Source of the DNA: an uncultured Pseudomonas sp.
GTDB taxonomy: Bacteria; Pseudomonadota; Gammaproteobacteria; Pseudomonadales; Pseudomonadaceae
Direction: 5' to 3'
Assembly (NCBI RefSeq): GCF_946885885.1
Contig: NZ_CAMPHN010000215.1
Location: forward strand, 1-6,763
Length of the DNA stretch: 6,763 nt
In this document: positions 1 through 6,763 of the stretch, one piece after another
How the letters are laid out: every line of letters begins with the position of its first letter
How positions within the stretch are numbered: position 1 is the first letter of the stretch
Made by a program: the position numbers and the translations under genes
The notes under the pieces: model-generated
Told to the model about the DNA's origin: nothing
Database searches by the model: none
The model's input: only the letters and a program-made list of their open reading frames with translations

Positions 1-3361
<3,361 letters not shown>

Positions 3362-3365
3362 GTCG

Positions 3366-3393
3366 AGGCCCCGCGGGTTCGCCAGCGGGGCTT
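3366..3393 (+). terminator. GC-rich hairpin just after rpoC stop, weak terminator-like
   Basis: GCCCCGC at 3368-3374 pairs perfectly with GCGGGGC at 3385-3391. The outer A-T and G-T pairs (3366/3393 and 3367/3392) extend the stem, and two inner G-C pairs can close a TTCG tetraloop after one mismatch. It starts five bases after the rpoC stop. The following tract is only TTTGCCTT, so it lacks the long U-run of an efficient intrinsic terminator. It may pause polymerase or protect the 3' end of rpoBC mRNA. The pairing is read directly; the function is inferred. Confidence 0.6.
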
Positions 3394-3397
3394 TGCC

Positions 3398-3434
3398 TTG
3401 ACTGGGGGCGTGAGTCTCATTAGACTCATGCACC
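3398..3434 (+). promoter_or_regulatory. Candidate sigma70 promoter for the str operon
   Basis: TTGACT at 3398-3403 (5 of 6 matches to TTGACA) and TAGACT at 3421-3426 (4 of 6 matches to TATAAT, with the key first T, second A and last T) are separated by exactly 17 bases. Transcription would start near 3432-3434, giving a leader of about 87 bases before rpsL. It is the best promoter match I see in the rpoC-rpsL gap. The oddity is that an intrinsic terminator at 3444-3470 lies between this promoter and rpsL. Either the leader is attenuated, the match is fortuitous, or the true promoter is a poorer match in the AT-rich stretch 3465-3490. Confidence 0.45.
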
Positions 3435-3435
3435 C
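3404..3435 (+). repeat. Long inverted repeat between rpoC and rpsL
   Basis: The core is a perfect 7-base inverted repeat, TGAGTCT (3411-3417) and AGACTCA (3422-3428), around the loop CATT. The stem continues outward through G-T, C-G and G-C pairs, one G-A mismatch and three more G-C pairs (3404-3406 with 3433-3435). No U-tract follows, so it is not a standard terminator. The dyad covers the end of the spacer and the -10 element of the candidate promoter, so it could be a protein-binding site on DNA. It could equally be an RNA stem made only in transcripts reading through from rpoC. Confidence 0.6.
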
Positions 3436-3443
3436 CTAAATTT

Positions 3444-3470
3444 GGCAGGGCGAATGCTCTGCCATTTTTT
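3444..3470 (+). terminator. Intrinsic (Rho-independent) terminator
   Basis: GGCAGGGC at 3444-3451 pairs with GCTCTGCC at 3456-3463 (eight pairs, one of them G-U) around the loop GAAT. An A and six T (3465-3470) follow immediately. This is the textbook shape of an intrinsic terminator, and by position it should end transcripts coming from rpoBC. It stands 49 bases before the rpsL start, so it would also be met by any transcript begun at the promoter match at 3398-3426. Confidence 0.8.
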
Positions 3471-3508
3471 GCTTTTGTTGAAAATTAATAGCGTCGCAAG
3501 ACAACAGT

Positions 3509-3512
3509 GGAG
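3509..3512 (+). promoter_or_regulatory. Ribosome-binding site of rpsL
   Basis: GGAG lies seven bases before the ATG at 3520. This spacing supports the start used for S12, whose conserved N-terminus [10 protein letters not shown] begins right there. Confidence 0.8.
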
Positions 3513-3519
3513 CTAGTAG

Positions 3520-3891
3520 ATGGCAACTATCAACCAGCTGGTACGTCAGCCGCGTAAGCGTATCGTCGAGAAATCCGACGTACCTGCGCTGCAGAACTGC
3601 CCGCAACGTCGTGGCGTATGCACTCGCGTGTATACCACTACGCCGAAAAAACCTAACTCGGCATTACGTAAAGTTTGCCGTGTGCGTCTGACCAACGGTT
3701 TCGAGGTTTCCTCGTACATCGGTGGTGAAGGCCACAACCTGCAAGAGCACAGCGTCGTCCTGATCCGTGGCGGCCGTGTAAAAGACTTGCCGGGTGTTCG
3801 TTATCACACCGTGCGCGGTTCTTTGGATACCTCCGGCGTTAAAGGTCGTAACCAGGGTCGCTCGAAGTACGGTACTAAGCGTCCTAAGTGA
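3520..3891 (+). CDS. rpsL: 30S ribosomal protein S12
   Basis: This 123-residue protein sits at the decoding centre of the small subunit, where it helps control tRNA selection accuracy. It is nearly identical to E. coli S12 through the core, including the [19 protein letters not shown] segment (residues 39-57) and [13 protein letters not shown] (84-96). The residues where streptomycin-resistance substitutions classically occur, K43, K88 and P91, are all wild type. D89, the residue that is beta-methylthiolated in E. coli, is present. The protein ends in KRPK, one residue shorter than E. coli. The stop is TGA at 3889-3891. It is the first gene of the str operon here, 158 bases after rpoC and 117 bases before rpsG, and has its own GGAG ribosome-binding site. 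The protein is highly basic, as expected for an rRNA-binding protein. Confidence 0.99.
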
Positions 3892-3933
3892 TAGGCGCTT
3901 GCACTGAATTGCAGTTTTCTATTTTTCTGAGTC

Positions 3934-4499
<566 letters not shown>

Positions 4500-4500
4500 C

Positions 4501-4505
4501 GAGGG
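4501..4505 (+). promoter_or_regulatory. Ribosome-binding site of fusA
   Basis: GAGGG lies four bases before the ATG at 4510. The eight-base string GAGGGCTT is identical to that at the rpsG ribosome-binding site (3996-4003), although the distance to the start codon is shorter here. Confidence 0.75.
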
Positions 4506-4509
4506 CTTT

Positions 4510-6612
4510 ATGGCTCGTACTACACCGATTAACCGTTACCGTAACATCGGTATCGTGGCTCACGTGGACGCGGGTAAAACCACGACCACTGAGCGTGTCC
4601 TGTTCTATACAGGCGTAAACCACAAGATGGGCGAAGTGCACGACGGTGCCGCGACCATGGACTGGATGGCGCAGGAGCAGGAGCGTGGTATCACTATCAC
4701 CTCCGCTGCCACTACCGCTTTCTGGGAAGGTTCTGCCAAGCAGTTCCCTAAGCACCGCTTCAACATCATCGATACCCCCGGGCACGTTGACTTCACCATC
4801 GAAGTAGAGCGCTCGCTGCGCGTGCTCGACGGCGCGGTCGTGGTGTTCTGTGGTACCTCCGGTGTTGAGCCGCAGTCGGAAACCGTATGGCGTCAAGCCA
4901 ACAAGTACGGCGTTCCGCGTCTTGTTTACGTAAACAAGATGGACCGCGCCGGCGCTAACTTCCTGCGCGTGATCGGTCAGATCAAGCAGCGCCTGGGTCA
5001 CACCCCGGTGCCGATTCAGTTGGCCATCGGTTCCGAAGACAGCTTCCAGGGTCAGATCGATCTGATCAACATGGAAGCGGTTTACTGGGACGATGCCGAC
5101 AAGGGCATGGTTGCCCGTCGCGAAGCCATCCCGGCAGAACTGCAGGAATTGGCCGAAGAGTGGCGCAGCAACATGGTCGAGGCGGCAGCTGAAGCCAACG
5201 AAGAGCTGATGAACAAGTACCTGGAAGGCGAAGAGCTGACCATTGCCGAGATCAAGCAGGCTCTGCGTCAGCGCACCATCGCAGGTGAGATCGTTCTGGC
5301 CGTTTGCGGTTCTTCGTTCAAGAACAAGGGCGTGCCCCTGGTTCTCGACGCCGTTATCGATTATCTCCCGGCCCCGGTGGATATCCCGGCGATCAAGGGT
5401 TCCGATGTCGACGACGAAACCGTCGAGATGGAGCGTCATGCAAGCGACGACGAGCCGTTCTCCGCTCTGGCGTTCAAGATTGCCACCGACCCCTTCGTCG
5501 GTACGCTGACGTTCGCTCGCGTTTACTCGGGTGTACTGAGCTCCGGTGACGGCGTTCTGAACTCGGTCAAAGGCAAGAAAGAGCGCGTTGGTCGTATGGT
5601 GCAGATGCACGCCAACAGCCGCGAAGAGATCAAAGAGTGCCGCGCTGGCGACATCGCTGCTCTGATCGGTATGAAGGACGTCACCACCGGTGACACCCTG
5701 TGCTCGCAAGAGAAGCCGATCATTCTGGTTCGTATGGACTTCCCGGAGCCGGTTATCTCGGTTGCCGTTGAGCCGAAGACCAAGGATGACCAGGAAAAAA
5801 TGGGTATCGCACTGGGCAAGCTTGCTCAGGAAGATCCGTCTTTCCGCGTCAAGACCGATGAAGAAACCGGCCAGACCATTATTTCCGGTATGGGCGAGCT
5901 GCACCTGGACATCCTCGTTGACCGCATGAAGCGCGAGTTCAACGTCGAGGCCAACATCGGTAAGCCGCAGGTTTCCTACCGCGAGAAGATCACCAAGAAC
6001 TGCGAGATCGAAGGCAAATTCGTTCGTCAGTCCGGTGGTCGTGGTCAGTTCGGTCACTGCTGGATCCGCTTCTCCCCTGCTGAAGAGGGTGTTGAAGGTC
6101 TGCAGTTCACCAACGAAGTGGTTGGTGGTGTGGTTCCGAAGGAATACATTCCTGCGATCCAGAAGGGTATCGAAGAGCAGATGAAGAACGGTGTTGTTGC
6201 CGGCTATCCGCTCATCGGCCTGAAGGCTACCGTCTTCGACGGCTCCTACCACGACGTCGACTCCAACGAGATGGCGTTCAAGGTGGCTGCTTCCATGGCG
6301 ACCAAGCAACTGGCCCAGAAGGGCGGCGGTGTAGTGCTTGAGCCGATCATGAAGGTAGAAGTTGTAACACCTGAGGACTACATGGGTGACGTGATGGGTG
6401 ACCTGAACCGTCGTCGTGGTCTGATTCAGGGGATGGAAGACACAGTGTCCGGCAAGGTTATCCGTGCCGAAGTTCCGCTGGGTGAGATGTTCGGTTATGC
6501 GACCGACGTTCGTTCCATGTCCCAGGGTCGCGCGAGCTACTCCATGGAATTCTCCAAATACTCCGAAGCTCCGTCGAACATCGTCGAAGCACTCGTTAAA
6601 AAACAAGGCTAA
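4510..6612 (+). CDS. fusA: Elongation factor G (translocase GTPase)
   Basis: This 700-residue EF-G drives GTP-dependent translocation of tRNA and mRNA on the ribosome and works with RRF in ribosome recycling. GTPase motifs are complete: P-loop AHVDAGKT (residues 17-24), switch I RGITIT (59-64), DTPGH (88-92, with catalytic His92) and NKMD (142-145). The G' insertion follows, then domain II (from about 310, starting near [20 protein letters not shown]), domain III ([19 protein letters not shown] region), domain IV and domain V. The domain IV tip [10 protein letters not shown] has its conserved His at residue 581 (codon 6250-6252), equivalent to E. coli H583. The length is close to the 704 of E. 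coli. The linker after the G domain (residues 297-308) is short; from memory P. aeruginosa FusA1 has a longer one. It lies 30 bases after rpsG in the same reading frame and 30 bases before tuf. Many pseudomonads carry a second, divergent fusA2; this str-operon copy is the FusA1 type. Confidence 0.99.
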   Translation: MARTTPINRYRNIGIVAHVDAGKTTTTERVLFYTGVNHKMGEVHDGAATMDWMAQEQERGITITSAATTAFWEGSAKQFPKHRFNIIDTPGHVDFTIEVERSLRVLDGAVVVFCGTSGVEPQSETVWRQANKYGVPRLVYVNKMDRAGANFLRVIGQIKQRLGHTPVPIQLAIGSEDSFQGQIDLINMEAVYWDDADKGMVARREAIPAELQELAEEWRSNMVEAAAEANEELMNKYLEGEELTIAEIKQALRQRTIAGEIVLAVCGSSFKNKGVPLVLDAVIDYLPAPVDIPAIKGSDVDDETVEMERHASDDEPFSALAFKIATDPFVGTLTFARVYSGVLSSGDGVLNSVKGKKERVGRMVQMHANSREEIKECRAGDIAALIGMKDVTTGDTLCSQEKPIILVRMDFPEPVISVAVEPKTKDDQEKMGIALGKLAQEDPSFRVKTDEETGQTIISGMGELHLDILVDRMKREFNVEANIGKPQVSYREKITKNCEIEGKFVRQSGGRGQFGHCWIRFSPAEEGVEGLQFTNEVVGGVVPKEYIPAIQKGIEEQMKNGVVAGYPLIGLKATVFDGSYHDVDSNEMAFKVAASMATKQLAQKGGGVVLEPIMKVEVVTPEDYMGDVMGDLNRRRGLIQGMEDTVSGKVIRAEVPLGEMFGYATDVRSMSQGRASYSMEFSKYSEAPSNIVEALVKKQG

Positions 6613-6628
6613 TCCGCCCCTTTAGGCA

Positions 6629-6634
6629 AGAGGT
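6629..6634 (+). promoter_or_regulatory. Ribosome-binding site of tuf, supporting a GTG start
   Basis: AGAGGT, with GAGG at 6630-6633, lies nine bases before the GTG at 6643. No in-frame ATG lies between this site and the conserved EF-Tu sequence, so it decides the GTG start. It sits inside the 30-base fusA-tuf spacer, in which I see no terminator or promoter. Confidence 0.7.
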
Positions 6635-6642
6635 TCACTGTC

Positions 6643-6763
6643 GTGGCTAAAGAAAAATTTGAACGTAATAAACCGCACGTCAACGTCGGCACCATCGGTC
6701 ACGTTGACCACGGTAAAACCACTCTGACCGCTGCTCTGACTCGTGTGTGCTCCGAAGTATTCG
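6643..6763 (+). CDS. tuf: Elongation factor Tu (partial, 3' end outside window)
   Basis: Forty N-terminal codons of EF-Tu are present; the full protein is about 395-397 residues. EF-Tu carries aminoacyl-tRNA to the ribosomal A site as a GTP complex. The translation starts with a GTG-encoded Met, then [20 protein letters not shown]. The P-loop GHVDHGKT is at residues 19-26, with the DHGKT form (His23) that separates EF-Tu from EF-G's DAGKT. The sequence then continues [14 protein letters not shown] to the window edge. It follows fusA by 30 bases with its own AGAGGT site, as the last member of the str operon seen here. Pseudomonads usually have two near-identical tuf genes; the position next to fusA makes this the str-operon copy, usually called tufA, though the name cannot be settled from the fragment. 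No defect is visible in the portion present. Confidence 0.97.
   Translation, partial: MAKEKFERNKPHVNVGTIGHVDHGKTTLTAALTRVCSEVF

Noticed and set aside
3465..3506. A second rpsL promoter in the AT-rich stretch after the terminator
   Set aside because: The best -10-like strings (TAATAG, TTAATA) match at three or fewer positions and have no good -35 at 16-18 bases. It cannot be excluded, but is not supported.
3899..3923. Terminator or promoter just after rpsL (repeated TTGCA, and ACTG/CAGT followed by T-rich sequence)
   Set aside because: The possible stem is only four base pairs, and no -10 element sits at a suitable distance from either TTGCA. It is too weak to call.

Overview
The window is a continuous stretch of core transcription and translation genes, all on the + strand: the 3' four-fifths of rpoC (RNA polymerase beta'), then complete rpsL (S12), rpsG (S7) and fusA (EF-G), and the first 40 codons of tuf (EF-Tu). 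The proteins are closest to what I remember of Pseudomonas. EF-G is nearly the Pseudomonas FusA1 sequence, S12 ends in KRPK at 123 residues, and RpoC ends in NSSGN. The GC-rich codon use and the direct rpoBC-str adjacency also fit Pseudomonas; in E. coli these operons lie apart. From memory the EF-G differs from P. aeruginosa, notably by a shorter linker after the G domain, so I suggest a non-aeruginosa Pseudomonas or close relative. Species cannot be fixed from sequence reading alone.

Layout. 1-3361: rpoC, missing about 280 N-terminal codons but containing the catalytic NADFDGD loop, bridge helix, trigger loop and second zinc site. 3362-3519: a 158-base gap with three successive hairpins, the last a classic intrinsic terminator, and a good sigma70-type promoter match that lies before that terminator. 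3520-3891: rpsL. 3892-4008: a spacer that can fold around the rpsG ribosome-binding site. 4009-4479: rpsG. 4480-4509: a short spacer holding a tandem copy of the rpsG tail. 4510-6612: fusA. 6613-6642: a short spacer. 6643-6763: tuf, cut by the window end.

Together these genes supply the RNA polymerase catalytic subunit, two 30S proteins (S12 at the decoding centre, S7 at the head near the exit site), the translocase EF-G and the tRNA carrier EF-Tu. rpsL-rpsG-fusA-tuf is the classic str operon.

I found no mobile element, CRISPR array, tRNA, rRNA or defence-like gene, and no new protein system. What deserves a second look is regulatory: the promoter-before-terminator arrangement ahead of rpsL, the possible fold over the rpsG start, and the small in-frame duplication at the rpsG-fusA junction.
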